A stretch of 64,000 nt of DNA from an uncultured Lachnospiraceae bacterium (GTDB lineage: Bacteria > Bacillota > Clostridia > Lachnospirales > Lachnospiraceae). Below, piece after piece: positions 51,954 to 60,517 of the stretch. Each line of letters begins with the position of its first letter. The stretch's first letter is position 1. The notes under the pieces are model-generated. The model searched no databases and was not told the DNA's origin. It saw only the letters and a list, made by a program, of their open reading frames with translations. The stretch covers positions 1-64,000 of the forward strand of contig CANRNJ010000012.1 of assembly GCA_947631955.1 (NCBI GenBank), in the 5' to 3' direction. Position numbers and translations under genes: made by a program.

Positions 51954-53357
51954 ATGGAAAACAACTGGAAAGAAGCGGAAAATATGCCGGACAATGTTCC
52001 TGCGGAAAGAAAAGGCAGACACAGCAGAGAAAACATCAAGATCACCATGCAGATGGCATGGCCCTCCATCATAGAGTCCTTCTTTGTGGCTTTCGCCGGA
52101 CTGGTCGATTCCCTGATGGTAAGTTCCATCGGCTCTTACGCGGTGGCCGCCGTAGGTTTGACGACCCAGCCCAAATTTATGGGACTGGCGCTGTTTTTTG
52201 CCTTAAATGTAGCGATTTCCGCACTGACAGCGAGAAGACGGGGCGAGGAAAAGCAGGATGACGCCAACCGTATCCTCATCACAGCAATCGTTTTCATCGC
52301 CGCAGCGGCTGTCGTCCTCAGCATCCTGTTTGTGCTTCTGGCAGACCCCATCATACGCCTGTGCGGTTCCACCGCCGAGACCCACGACAGCGCGGTGGCC
52401 TATTTCCGCATCATCATGGGCGGAATGATCTTCAACTGCATCCAGATGGGCATCAATTCCGCACAGCGCGGTGTGGGCAACACCAAGATCACCATGCGGA
52501 CCAACGTCACCTCCAACACTGTGAACATCATCTTCAACTATCTGCTGATCGGCGGGCATTTCGGTTTTCCCGCTCTGGGCATCCGCGGCGCTGCGATCGC
52601 AACGGTCTTAGGCACCGTGGTCGCTTCCGTGATGAGCGTACTCTCCGTCCTAAAGCCCGACGGGTTCATCAGCATCCCTTATATCATCAAAAACAGAATA
52701 TTCCCCGCCATGCAGAGTTTTCTCAACCTGATCAAAGTGGGCTACAGCGTTTTCTTTGAGCAGCTTCTGATGCGTGTCGGCTTCATGCTGACGGCGATCA
52801 TGGCGGCCAAACAGGGGACTGACGCCATGGCGGCGCATCAGGTGGGCATGAACATTATGGGATTGTCGTTCTCCTTCGGCGACGGCCTGCAGGCGGCGGC
52901 CGTGGCCCTGATCGGGCGCAGTCTTGGCGCAGGCGATGAAAAACTTGCCAAAGAGTACGGGGCGATCTGCCGGATGTTCGGCGGCATCATCTCCGTGTGC
53001 CTTGCCGTGTTCTATTTCTTCGGCGCAAGGCCTCTCATGGGGCTTTTCTTCGAGGAAGAACACATCATTGCCATCGGGGTGGATATCATGATGGTCATAA
53101 TTCTTGTCGTGGTCTTCCAGATCTCCCAAGTCGTATATATGGGCTGCCTGCGGGGAGCCGGTGATACCTTCTACACCGCCGCGGCATCAACGATCAGCGT
53201 AACCTTTATCCGTACCGCCGGCTCTTATATCGGCGGTTATGTGCTTGGTTTCGGGATCGTCGGCATCTGGCTAGGCGTTCTGGCCGATCAGGTGTCCCGT
53301 TTCCTGTTTGCCTCGATCCGATTTAAACAGGGAAAATGGACCCGTATCAAAATATAA
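51954..53357 (+). CDS. MATE-family efflux transporter
   Basis: A 467-residue, 12-helix MATE protein of the NorM-like branch. Signatures include AWPSIIESFFVAFAGLVDSLM near residue 36 (first 20 residues shown as AWPSIIESFFVAFAGLVDSL), GINSAQRGVGNTKITMRTNV near residue 165 and GAGDEKLAKEYG near residue 325. It exports an unknown cation or drug. The start at 51954 has only a weak site; the ATG at 51984 is an alternative, both well before the first helix. It has its own promoter and a structured leader. Confidence 0.9.
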   Translation: MENNWKEAENMPDNVPAERKGRHSRENIKITMQMAWPSIIESFFVAFAGLVDSLMVSSIGSYAVAAVGLTTQPKFMGLALFFALNVAISALTARRRGEEKQDDANRILITAIVFIAAAAVVLSILFVLLADPIIRLCGSTAETHDSAVAYFRIIMGGMIFNCIQMGINSAQRGVGNTKITMRTNVTSNTVNIIFNYLLIGGHFGFPALGIRGAAIATVLGTVVASVMSVLSVLKPDGFISIPYIIKNRIFPAMQSFLNLIKVGYSVFFEQLLMRVGFMLTAIMAAKQGTDAMAAHQVGMNIMGLSFSFGDGLQAAAVALIGRSLGAGDEKLAKEYGAICRMFGGIISVCLAVFYFFGARPLMGLFFEEEHIIAIGVDIMMVIILVVVFQISQVVYMGCLRGAGDTFYTAAASTISVTFIRTAGSYIGGYVLGFGIVGIWLGVLADQVSRFLFASIRFKQGKWTRIKI

Positions 53358-53380
53358 CAAATGCAGACCGATCGTAAAAA

Positions 53381-53404
53381 GGGGTATGCCATAAGGCATA
53401 CCCC
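53381..53404. terminator. bidirectional terminator
   Basis: GGGGTATGCC (53381-53390), loop ATAA, GGCATACCCC (53395-53404), flanked by AAAAA on the left and TGTCTTGTTTCTTC on the right. It serves the convergent MATE gene and amino-acid binding-protein gene. Confidence 0.85.
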
Positions 53405-53445
53405 TGTCTTGTTTCTTCTTTGAAGACTTTTACGATCCGCCGGTC

Positions 53446-54417
53446 TTACTCTTCGCTGTCCGCATCCAGATACTGTGCGCTGAGCGCGGAGATCGTACCA
53501 TCCGCCAGCTTCGCCTCGATGGCGCTGTTGATCATATCAAGCAGCTGCGTGTTGCCCTTCTGAACGGCGATGGCATACTCTTCGGATTCAAATGCATCGG
53601 GATCTTCCACGATCTTAAGACCTTCATTATCATCCACATACTTCTGTGCGGTAGCGGAATCGATTACAACTACGTCACACTTGCCGTTTACCAGCTCCAG
53701 GATCGCTTCGGTGCCTTTCTTGAACGCCTCATAGTCATATCCCATATCGGATACGCAGGTTTCGCCCGTGTATCCCTGTACGACACAGATCTTCTTGTCA
53801 GCCATATCCGCGGCCTTGGCGATATCGGAATCTTCCTTTACGATCATGACCTGTGTTGCCGTATAATAAGGAACGGAGAAATCAACCGCTTCCTTTCTCT
53901 CATCCGTCACCGTCATACCTGCGATGACCGCATCGATCTGACCGTTCTGCAGGGCGATCAGCAGAGAATCAAACTCCATGCTCTCGATCGCTGCCGTCAT
54001 GCCGTTCTCCTCAGCGATCTGTTTAGCGATCGCCATATCGATACCGTCATACTGATCGATCACACCGTTTGCCGCCACGAACTCAAAAGGCGGAAACTCC
54101 GGGTTCGTACCGAAAGTCAGCACACCGTCCTGTACAGTAGCTACCGCGCCGGTATCAGCTGCCGCGTCTGTCTGTGTATCCGCCGCTTCACTGTCCGCCG
54201 CCGCGTCTGTCTGTGCGTCTGCCGCTTCACTGTCCGCCGCCGCGTCTGTCTGTGCGTCTGCCGCTTCGCTGTCTGCTGCCGCGTCTGTCTGTGTGTCCTC
54301 CACAGCCGTTACATCCGTACTGTCTGCTGCGGCCGTATCATTGCCGCATGCCGTGAGCGCTGCCATTGTCATAGCCATAGACAATACAAGCGCCAATACT
54401 TTTGTTGCTTTTTTCAT
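53446..54417 (-). CDS. amino-acid ABC transporter substrate-binding lipoprotein with repeat linker
   Basis: A 323-residue SBP_bac_3 protein. The lipoprotein signal ends MAALTACG (lipobox LTAC, Cys24). A linker of about 60 residues follows with 13-residue repeats (TDAAADSEAADAQ, about 3.3 copies). The two-lobed binding domain then begins at VLTFGTNPEFPPFEF and contains YDGIDMAIAKQIAEENGM and the amino-acid-binding-type GMTVTDERKEAVDFSVPYY. It is the last gene of a permease-ATPase-binding protein operon and captures polar or charged amino acids. The long acidic spacer probably lifts the domain off the membrane. Confidence 0.92.
   Translation of the reverse strand: MKKATKVLALVLSMAMTMAALTACGNDTAAADSTDVTAVEDTQTDAAADSEAADAQTDAAADSEAADAQTDAAADSEAADTQTDAAADTGAVATVQDGVLTFGTNPEFPPFEFVAANGVIDQYDGIDMAIAKQIAEENGMTAAIESMEFDSLLIALQNGQIDAVIAGMTVTDERKEAVDFSVPYYTATQVMIVKEDSDIAKAADMADKKICVVQGYTGETCVSDMGYDYEAFKKGTEAILELVNGKCDVVVIDSATAQKYVDDNEGLKIVEDPDAFESEEYAIAVQKGNTQLLDMINSAIEAKLADGTISALSAQYLDADSEE
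54167..54293. repeat. 39-bp in-frame tandem repeat in the lipoprotein linker
   Basis: TCTGTCTGTG recurs at 54167, 54206, 54245 and 54284, exactly 39 bp apart. Each unit encodes 13 residues on the minus strand, so changes in copy number keep the reading frame. Confidence 0.85.
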
Positions 54418-54634
54418 AATGCTCTCCTCCTGTTAATTATTGATTTCAGGGGCCGCCCTTTATCCCGGTATAGGCCGGGATCTTATTCAAAAGACATTCC
54501 CTGTATCTGAAACCGTCCGCCGTATACCAACAGACGATCCGATACCGTATCGAGGCCGCAGATCATCACCACAGCGGCACCGCCGATGGGATGCCGTGAT
54601 CCGGACGTGGGATGCCCACGCCGTTTCTGCGCTT

Positions 54635-55357
54635 TTACAGGACTTTGCTCAAAAACAGTTTCGTCCTCTCATTCTGCGGGTTCCCAAATACCTGCTCCGG
54701 CGTACCGCTCTCCATGACCTTGCCCTGATCGATGAAAAGCACCCGGCTTGCCACCTCTCTCGCAAACCCCATCTCATGCGTCACGATCACCATGGTCATG
54801 CCGGATCTCGCCAGATCTTTCATAACATCCAGCACTTCGCCCACCATTTCGGGATCCAGCGCCGACGTGGGTTCATCAAAGAGCATGATCTCTGGATTCA
54901 TCGCCAGCGCTCTTGCGATCGCCACACGCTGCTTCTGCCCGCCGGACAGCTGCGCCGGATAGGCATCGGCTTTCTCGGCCAGATTGACTCTTTCCAACAG
55001 CTCCTGCCCTCTTCTGACCGCTTCTTCTTTCGTCATTTTCTTAAGCAGAACAGGCGCTAACGTAATATTATCCATGATGGTCAGATGGGGAAACAGATTA
55101 AACTGCTGAAACACCATTCCCATCTTCTGCCGGACTCTGTTCACATTGACCTTCGGCGCGTTGATGCGTTCATCGTCTACATAGATCTCCCCGTCGGTGG
55201 CCTTTTCCAACAGATTCAGACACCGCAGGAATGTACTCTTGCCCGAACCGGACGGCCCTATGATAACTACGACTTCACCCTGCTCGATATGTTCGTCTAT
55301 CCCGTCCAAGACCGTCAGATCACCGAATTTTTTGTGCAGGTTTTTTACTTTGATCAT
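54635..55357 (-). CDS. polar amino-acid ABC transporter ATP-binding protein (GlnQ-like)
   Basis: A 240-residue importer ATPase of standard GlnQ length. Walker A is [18 protein letters not shown] near residue 34, Q-loop [13 protein letters not shown], signature [16 protein letters not shown], Walker [18 protein letters not shown] and H-loop [11 protein letters not shown]. It lacks the insertion seen in the ATPase at 49340. It is followed by the binding-protein gene after about 217 bases without a gene. Confidence 0.94.
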   Translation of the reverse strand: MIKVKNLHKKFGDLTVLDGIDEHIEQGEVVVIIGPSGSGKSTFLRCLNLLEKATDGEIYVDDERINAPKVNVNRVRQKMGMVFQQFNLFPHLTIMDNITLAPVLLKKMTKEEAVRRGQELLERVNLAEKADAYPAQLSGGQKQRVAIARALAMNPEIMLFDEPTSALDPEMVGEVLDVMKDLARSGMTMVIVTHEMGFAREVASRVLFIDQGKVMESGTPEQVFGNPQNERTKLFLSKVL

Positions 55358-55369
55358 AGGTCTTTCCTC

Positions 55370-56068
55370 CTATCTGTTGTCGGATCTGCGCAGGAATTTT
55401 TCCACCTGCCGCAGCGCCAGCGTCAAAATCTTGATCAGCACATAATAGATGACCGCCGTTCCAAGCAGCGGCATGACCGGCTTATAGGTAGCGCTCTTGA
55501 TGAAATCTCCCGCTTTCTGGATATCCATCAGCCCTACATAGCCGACGATGGCGGTTTCCTTGATCAGCACAATGAACTCGTTGCACAGCGCCGGGAAAAT
55601 ATTTTTCACCGCCTGCGGGATCACGATGCGCGACATCGTCTGATAAGCGTTCAATCCAAGCGAACGCCCCGCCTCCGTCTGTCCGTGATCCACAGACAGG
55701 ATGCCCGCGCGGATGATCTCCGACACATAGGCGCCCGAATTGATGCCGAAGGCAATCGCGGCGATGATCCACTTCTCCCAATGCACATTGGCAAAGATTA
55801 CAAAGTAGATGAACATCAGCTGCGTCACGGAAGGCGTCCCCCGGATGATGTCCGTATAGATCCCTCCGATGATCTTCAAGGGTTTGAAGCCGGACACATT
55901 GCACAGCGCGATCAACACGCCGATCAGAATACCGATAGCGATCGCTAAAAGCGATACCTTAATGGTAACGCCGACGCCGTCTATCAACAGTTTGTAACGA
56001 TCTTCTCTGATAAAGGAACTGTAGAAATCAGCGCAAAAATCAGCCCACCATACCTGTAAGCCTGTCAT
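55370..56068 (-). CDS. polar amino-acid ABC transporter permease
   Basis: A 232-residue HisM/GlnP-type permease with about five helices. It contains GVGVTIKVSLLAIAIGILIG near residue 30, RGTPSVTQLMFIYFVIF and the EAA loop EAGRSLGLNAYQTMSRIVIPQ (about residue 135; first 20 residues EAGRSLGLNAYQTMSRIVIP). It is the first gene of the second importer operon, 12 bases before the ATPase gene, with a promoter at 56194-56223. Confidence 0.93.
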   Translation of the reverse strand: MTGLQVWWADFCADFYSSFIREDRYKLLIDGVGVTIKVSLLAIAIGILIGVLIALCNVSGFKPLKIIGGIYTDIIRGTPSVTQLMFIYFVIFANVHWEKWIIAAIAFGINSGAYVSEIIRAGILSVDHGQTEAGRSLGLNAYQTMSRIVIPQAVKNIFPALCNEFIVLIKETAIVGYVGLMDIQKAGDFIKSATYKPVMPLLGTAVIYYVLIKILTLALRQVEKFLRRSDNR

Positions 56069-56193
56069 ACGTCATACTCCTCTTCTTTCCGAAATACAAT
56101 ATACACAAAGCGGCCGCAGTCCGTCTTTACATAAAATCAGGGTCAAAGCAGCGCCTCCTCTGCATCTTGCGCACATCTTTGTACCCTTGCTGC

Positions 56194-56223
56194 ATTATAA
56201 CACAAAATAACACAAAGATTCAA
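56194..56223 (-). promoter_or_regulatory. promoter of the second amino-acid ABC operon
   Basis: Minus-strand TTGAAT (56223-56218) and TATAAT (56199-56194) have an 18-base spacer, about 125 bases before the permease start. Confidence 0.65.
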
Positions 56224-56363
56224 GATTGAAAACCATTTGCATCATTTTTGCATCATTTATCGGCGAAATGTTGCTATTATGCGCCGGACGTGACATACTT
56301 ATTATCAGTCCCATGCGCAGCAGGGGACATCCGAAACGATAAAACGGAGGACTTATATCGATT

Positions 56364-57812
56364 ATGAAAAACCAATCTATGGAAAATACGGAAAACATGG
56401 AAAAATCTCTGTGGGACCGATTCCCGGACGGATCATGGGACCGCAGGCCGTTTAGAAAGATCTGCTGCATGTCGGTTCTTTGCACCGCGCTTCTCTTCAC
56501 CGCGTGTCAGGCAGAAGACGCGCAGGCACCCAATGACGGTGTCGTCGAATCCGTCAGTCCTGAGGATGTACAGACGCCTGACAGCACCGAAGCCGCGGAA
56601 ACGGAACCCGCAGCAGCGCCGGATACAGAACCTTCCGGCGAAGAGGAAGCCAATACGGCCGATGCCCCGGAAGAATCGTCCGAAGTGACCATCAGCAGCC
56701 AGCCAGCCACATCCGTTTCGATCACGATGCAGACGCCGGACAAAACCGAACTGACCGACGACAACGGCACTCTTTACTATACGTCGGAATACTCCTATCC
56801 CGTTGTTTCCATCGAGGGAAATGATGCGGCGGCGGATAAGATCAACGCCGACATCCTCGCGGAGATGGATAACCTCTATGCCGCCGGTGAAACTACGGCG
56901 GACGATGCGCTTGAATGGCTGCAGTCCATCATCTCAGACGGCGATTCTGTAGAGGACTTTTTCCGCGCCTACAGTGTTTCCGCCTCCTACAACATACAGC
57001 GGGCCGACGACAGCGTTATTTCTTTTACGATCTACACCTATACGGATATGGGCGGCGCACACGGCGATTATACCATCAGTGGAGTTACGTATGATACGCA
57101 GACCGGTGAAAAACTTACCCTCTCCGAACTGAGCGGGGATCCCGACGCGTTCCATTCCGCCACTCTCGCTTACAATCAGGCTCTGGCGCAGACCGAAGCC
57201 TTCAGCGAACGCATGTATACCACGGACGATATCACCAACGGCACACTGGAAAACGTACTGTATGCAGAGGGCGCCTGGTATCTTTCGGAAGCAGGCCTTG
57301 TCTTCTTCAGCAATCCCTATGCCCTCGGCCCCTATGCTTCCGGAGCGATCGAATTCATCATCCCTTACAAAGATCTGGCGGATATGGGATTCAAAGAGCA
57401 ATACGGTTACAGCGGCAGAATGATCATGCCTCTGGAAGAAAAGCAGGAACTGACCGTTGACCTGAACGGCGATGGCGCAGAAGATACCCTGTTTTTCTAT
57501 AGTGAATCCGCTTACAGCGACGACGGCTCATACAAGATGGCAAACCATCTGACCATCAACGGTACCGATTTTGCGGATACGGTCGCGGAAACTCTTCCGG
57601 CAGATGCATGGGCCAGTATTGCCCTGTACGACTTAAATACCGACGATGAATATCTGGATATCGCCCTGCCTGTCGTCTTTGCCGACGGCGATACATACAC
57701 ACCGCACAGCTTCTTTTTCCGCTATGAAACGGACGGCGCGCTCACTTATCTGGGCAAGGTCAAAGAAGATGTCACGGATCCCGCCGCAGCCTTCACCGAA
57801 CTTACGCCTTAA
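56364..57812 (+). CDS. large lipoprotein with DUF4163/DUF3298-like domains
   Basis: A 482-residue lipoprotein. A charged N-terminal extension (about 1-35) precedes the signal SVLCTALLFTACQ (lipobox FTAC, Cys49). An acidic Pro/Glu/Ala-rich linker follows (about 50-115). The next region (about 125-340) has YYTSEYSYPVVSIEGNDAAA, TDMGGAHGDYTISGVTYD and FIIPYKDLADMG, matching the pattern of DUF4163 followed by DUF3298 (RsiV-like). A C-terminal part (about 350-480) has a possible calcium-type loop DLNGDGAEDTLFF. Its function is unknown; some relatives bind lysozyme or act as anti-sigma factors. Confidence 0.8.
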   Translation: MKNQSMENTENMEKSLWDRFPDGSWDRRPFRKICCMSVLCTALLFTACQAEDAQAPNDGVVESVSPEDVQTPDSTEAAETEPAAAPDTEPSGEEEANTADAPEESSEVTISSQPATSVSITMQTPDKTELTDDNGTLYYTSEYSYPVVSIEGNDAAADKINADILAEMDNLYAAGETTADDALEWLQSIISDGDSVEDFFRAYSVSASYNIQRADDSVISFTIYTYTDMGGAHGDYTISGVTYDTQTGEKLTLSELSGDPDAFHSATLAYNQALAQTEAFSERMYTTDDITNGTLENVLYAEGAWYLSEAGLVFFSNPYALGPYASGAIEFIIPYKDLADMGFKEQYGYSGRMIMPLEEKQELTVDLNGDGAEDTLFFYSESAYSDDGSYKMANHLTINGTDFADTVAETLPADAWASIALYDLNTDDEYLDIALPVVFADGDTYTPHSFFFRYETDGALTYLGKVKEDVTDPAAAFTELTP

Positions 57813-57819
57813 CGACAAA

Positions 57820-57839
57820 GCGCAGCCTATCGGCTGCGC
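57820..57839. terminator. hairpin between convergent genes
   Basis: GCGCAGCC (57820-57827), loop TATC, GGCTGCGC (57832-57839). The left arm touches the stop of the DUF4422 gene. The downstream U-tracts are short, so termination strength is uncertain. Confidence 0.6.
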
Positions 57840-58984
57840 TCTATCATTTCCACGACTTCCCGCAGACGCTCTTCGTCTGTGATAAAAAGTCTTGCAGACG
57901 CTTCGACCGCCACATCCGTCACGTTCTGTCCGCGCAGAAACCGGACAGCGTCTTCCGGCAGCTCCTCTTTTGCGTCCGCCTGCTCCCGGCCTGCCGGACC
58001 CCGCGCGGCGTTTTGTTTTACGGCGCAGTCGTTTATGATCCCGTTCAATTTCGTGAAATAACGCATCAATCCGTCAAAATCCCTGATCCGGTCCACCACG
58101 CTCTCCCCGTAAGCCTCCCGTTCCAACGTACAGACCGCGACCACCTGCATGGACAGTTTCAGTTCGCCCGTAATGTCCGAAGCCTCCATCAGCACATCCG
58201 GACGCTTTTCCAACACCTTCAAGAAATACTGCTTTGCGTCTGCAAGACTGCCCGCCGCAAAATACTCCGCCAGTTTTTCTTTTACCTGCCGCGTTTCATA
58301 TTTCTCAGTGGTCATGCCGACTTTACACTCGTACACCTTAAGCCCTTTTACCGTGGTCCATACATACAGCAGAAACTCCGACAAAAAACCGAACACCCGC
58401 TTGTGATAATCGTCATAACCGCTGGGATCGATCCTTTTTTCCACCTCTGCAAATATGGAAAAGAGCCACTGAGCATACTCGTCGTACCGTTTTTTGTCCG
58501 TCACCATCATATTGCCAAAATAGGTGCCGTTGCTGTGCACCAGACGTTCAAATGCATCATAATATCCGGGATACATCCGCCGTATCGTTTCGCCGGTAAT
58601 GTCCAGATCCTGTATATTGTAATCACCCGCATAACCGTCGTAATAAGAGAAATTAAGCTTCAGTTTCTTGGAGGTAATGATATCGTGGTCCTTTAAGATC
58701 TCCAGATAATCCCTTTCATTTAAGATCCGCCCATCTTCGGTGCAGAAATATCGTCTGTAATGGCAGACGCCCACATAATCCGTAGTGCGTATGTTCTTCC
58801 AGACCCAGTATACCCCTGTCAGTTCCCCATAATAACGGTTCTTTGCTGATATGTTGTCGCCGGTATCATCTCCGGCATATCCGTAATCCGGCGAACACGC
58901 GCGTCCTACATGCAGCGGCACATAGACCGGATCCTTGGGTATCGGGAATTTTTTATGCGTCATGGTAAAAATCGTGACTCCCAT
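57827..58984 (-). CDS. DUF4422 family glycosyltransferase-like protein
   Basis: A 385-residue protein. The first 240 residues match DUF4422, a family found in capsule and O-antigen loci. Visible are IFTMTHKKFPIPKDPVYVPL at the start, the YYGELTGVYWVWKNI motif, and DYVGVCHYRRYF near residue 70, which is the family hallmark. The C-terminal 145 residues (about 240-385) are helical and charged and may be a separate module. It probably transfers a sugar to a surface polysaccharide, but no other glycan-assembly gene is nearby. Confidence 0.82.
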   Translation of the reverse strand: MGVTIFTMTHKKFPIPKDPVYVPLHVGRACSPDYGYAGDDTGDNISAKNRYYGELTGVYWVWKNIRTTDYVGVCHYRRYFCTEDGRILNERDYLEILKDHDIITSKKLKLNFSYYDGYAGDYNIQDLDITGETIRRMYPGYYDAFERLVHSNGTYFGNMMVTDKKRYDEYAQWLFSIFAEVEKRIDPSGYDDYHKRVFGFLSEFLLYVWTTVKGLKVYECKVGMTTEKYETRQVKEKLAEYFAAGSLADAKQYFLKVLEKRPDVLMEASDITGELKLSMQVVAVCTLEREAYGESVVDRIRDFDGLMRYFTKLNGIINDCAVKQNAARGPAGREQADAKEELPEDAVRFLRGQNVTDVAVEASARLFITDEERLREVVEMIERSR

Positions 58985-58996
58985 AGCGCCCCCTCC

Positions 58997-59938
58997 TTAG
59001 GACTCTTTAGCCATTGCCGCCCGAAACGCTTTCTCCGGCATGGACATGCGCTGCGCCGCCTCGGACACGGTCAGGATCCCGTCGCGCACAAGCGGGATCA
59101 TAACGGACAGCGCGCCCATTTCCTTTCCTTCTTCCCGGATCGTCCGCTCATATTTCTCCGCGTCAAATTCTTCCAGTATCATTCCCAGCACCTCCGCCTT
59201 ATTATCCTTGAAAAATCTTTTCAATATATTATGCTCTATGCAATAATCTATGGCTTTTGCGTACGCTTCCCGTATTTCCGTTCCTTCCGCCATATATTTC
59301 CTTCCAATCGCCACAAACTGCGAATACTGCCCCAGCAGCGGGCACTTTTCCATCAATTCTCTGTTGTGTCCCCAGTTGATGTTCAGCACATGGACCTTGA
59401 CTTCCACATCCGATCCCCATGCGCTTCCTTCAAACGCTTCCGACAGACTGATCTCCCATTCATCCGCCGCATCCCCGCCCACGTCTTCCTCCCCGTTGTA
59501 GAATACGACGCACCGCGGCGAAGGCAGAACGATCCTGCTGCTTCCGTACAGACTGAGCTTGGCGCTCTGTATGATCTTCTGGTATTCCTCCGCCAGATAG
59601 ATCATAAACCGCACCGGCAGGTTTCCGTTCATGGTGCTCTGGTGCTCGTACAGACTGAGCGTCCCGGCCATGATGAAAGCCAGATCATTCTTCATAACGA
59701 TATATACCGCACCCTCTATCGTCACGATCTTCATCTCGGACGGATCGCTGTACTCCGTTTTGTTCAAGGCATTGTACAGTTTCAGGAGCGCTTCCGTGTC
59801 ATGTGTGAACAGATGCCGGAACAGGCGGTCTTTGACCTGTCTGCGGACTCCCGCCGCATCCTTTTCCGCCTGCATCTCCCCACACGTTTCCGATTCCGCC
59901 AAAGCCCGCTTCTTGGCTTCCGCTTCTTGGTATCCCAT
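58997..59938 (-). CDS. Rpn/PD-(D/E)XK nuclease family protein
   Basis: A 313-residue protein of the Rpn/PDDEXK_2 (transposase_31-like) group. The N-terminal domain has VKDRLFRHLFTHDTEALLKLYNAL near residue 40 (core DRLFRHLF), YSDPSEMKIVTIEGAVYIVMKNDLAFIM (a variant of the E-D-K nuclease strands) and LYEHQST, with the E-H-Q-S/T pattern of the active site. The C-terminal part carries NILKRFFKDNKAEVLGMILEEFDAEKY, typical of this family in Lachnospiraceae. The start at 59938 has GGAGG 4 bases upstream. It precedes the DUF4422 gene by 12 bases. Confidence 0.8.
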   Translation of the reverse strand: MGYQEAEAKKRALAESETCGEMQAEKDAAGVRRQVKDRLFRHLFTHDTEALLKLYNALNKTEYSDPSEMKIVTIEGAVYIVMKNDLAFIMAGTLSLYEHQSTMNGNLPVRFMIYLAEEYQKIIQSAKLSLYGSSRIVLPSPRCVVFYNGEEDVGGDAADEWEISLSEAFEGSAWGSDVEVKVHVLNINWGHNRELMEKCPLLGQYSQFVAIGRKYMAEGTEIREAYAKAIDYCIEHNILKRFFKDNKAEVLGMILEEFDAEKYERTIREEGKEMGALSVMIPLVRDGILTVSEAAQRMSMPEKAFRAAMAKES

Positions 59939-60132
59939 ATTTCCTCCCATTTCCGGCAGGAACACCAAGGTCTTATCCCGACAGTCCTGCCTTATTTTGT
60001 CCTCTTAGAAAATTCCGACAGAAACTGTCATGAATGTGCGGAACCGCACAATGCTTAGAATTTCTCTGATGCATTTATCATATAAGATGTGATCCCTGTT
60101 GTCAATAGATTTTGCAATATTTTATTAACGTT

Positions 60133-60297
60133 TTATCGTTTATTCCTGCCAAACTTATCCATTGCAAAGTCGAGCACTTTGACAATAAACAGGATGATCC
60201 CCATGCAGATCCCTAAAGGGATCGCAAACAGCCCGATCAACAGAAGACAACTCCAGAATACCAGTCCGGAAACGGTCTTGCGCATTTGTTCTTTCAC
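60133..60297 (-). CDS. small single- or two-helix membrane protein
   Basis: A 54-residue protein that starts at GTG 60297 with AAAGGAG 6 bases upstream. A longer ATG frame (60330) lacks a ribosome-binding site. It has one long hydrophobic stretch (about 10-40, SGLVFWSCLLLIGLFAIPLG onward) and a basic tail (DKFGRNKR). It is divergent from the SPFH gene. Family unknown. Confidence 0.5.
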   Translation of the reverse strand: MKEQMRKTVSGLVFWSCLLLIGLFAIPLGICMGIILFIVKVLDFAMDKFGRNKR

Positions 60298-60413
60298 ACT
60301 AATCTCCTTTCCGCCGCCTGCTGTTTTCATTTTGTCACGCGCCAGCCTGTGCCGCCATTGATTCGACTTGCATTTTTTGTCTTCATCTTACATTTTTGTA
60401 AGGCATAAAGCGC

Positions 60414-60451
60414 TTGACAATATATATTTTTATGATATCATAATGATATCA
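60414..60451 (+). promoter_or_regulatory. SPFH-RHH operon promoter with overlapping palindromes
   Basis: TTGACA (60414-60419) and TATCAT (60436-60441) have a 16-base spacer. A perfect 14-bp palindrome TTATGATATCATAA (60430-60443) covers the -10, and a second TGATATCA (60444-60451) follows directly. Two GATATC centres 11 bp apart suit cooperative binding by a ribbon-helix-helix dimer. Confidence 0.65.
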
Positions 60452-60517
60452 AATAAATATTCACTGGAAGCCGGTGCCGTCGACAGGCACGCCTGCGCTT
60501 CGGGAACGGAGGAAACT

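Noticed and set aside
56069-56363. Additional gene between the ABC permease and the large lipoprotein
   Set aside because: The gap holds the divergent ABC promoter and short TGCATCATTT direct repeats but no supported reading frame.
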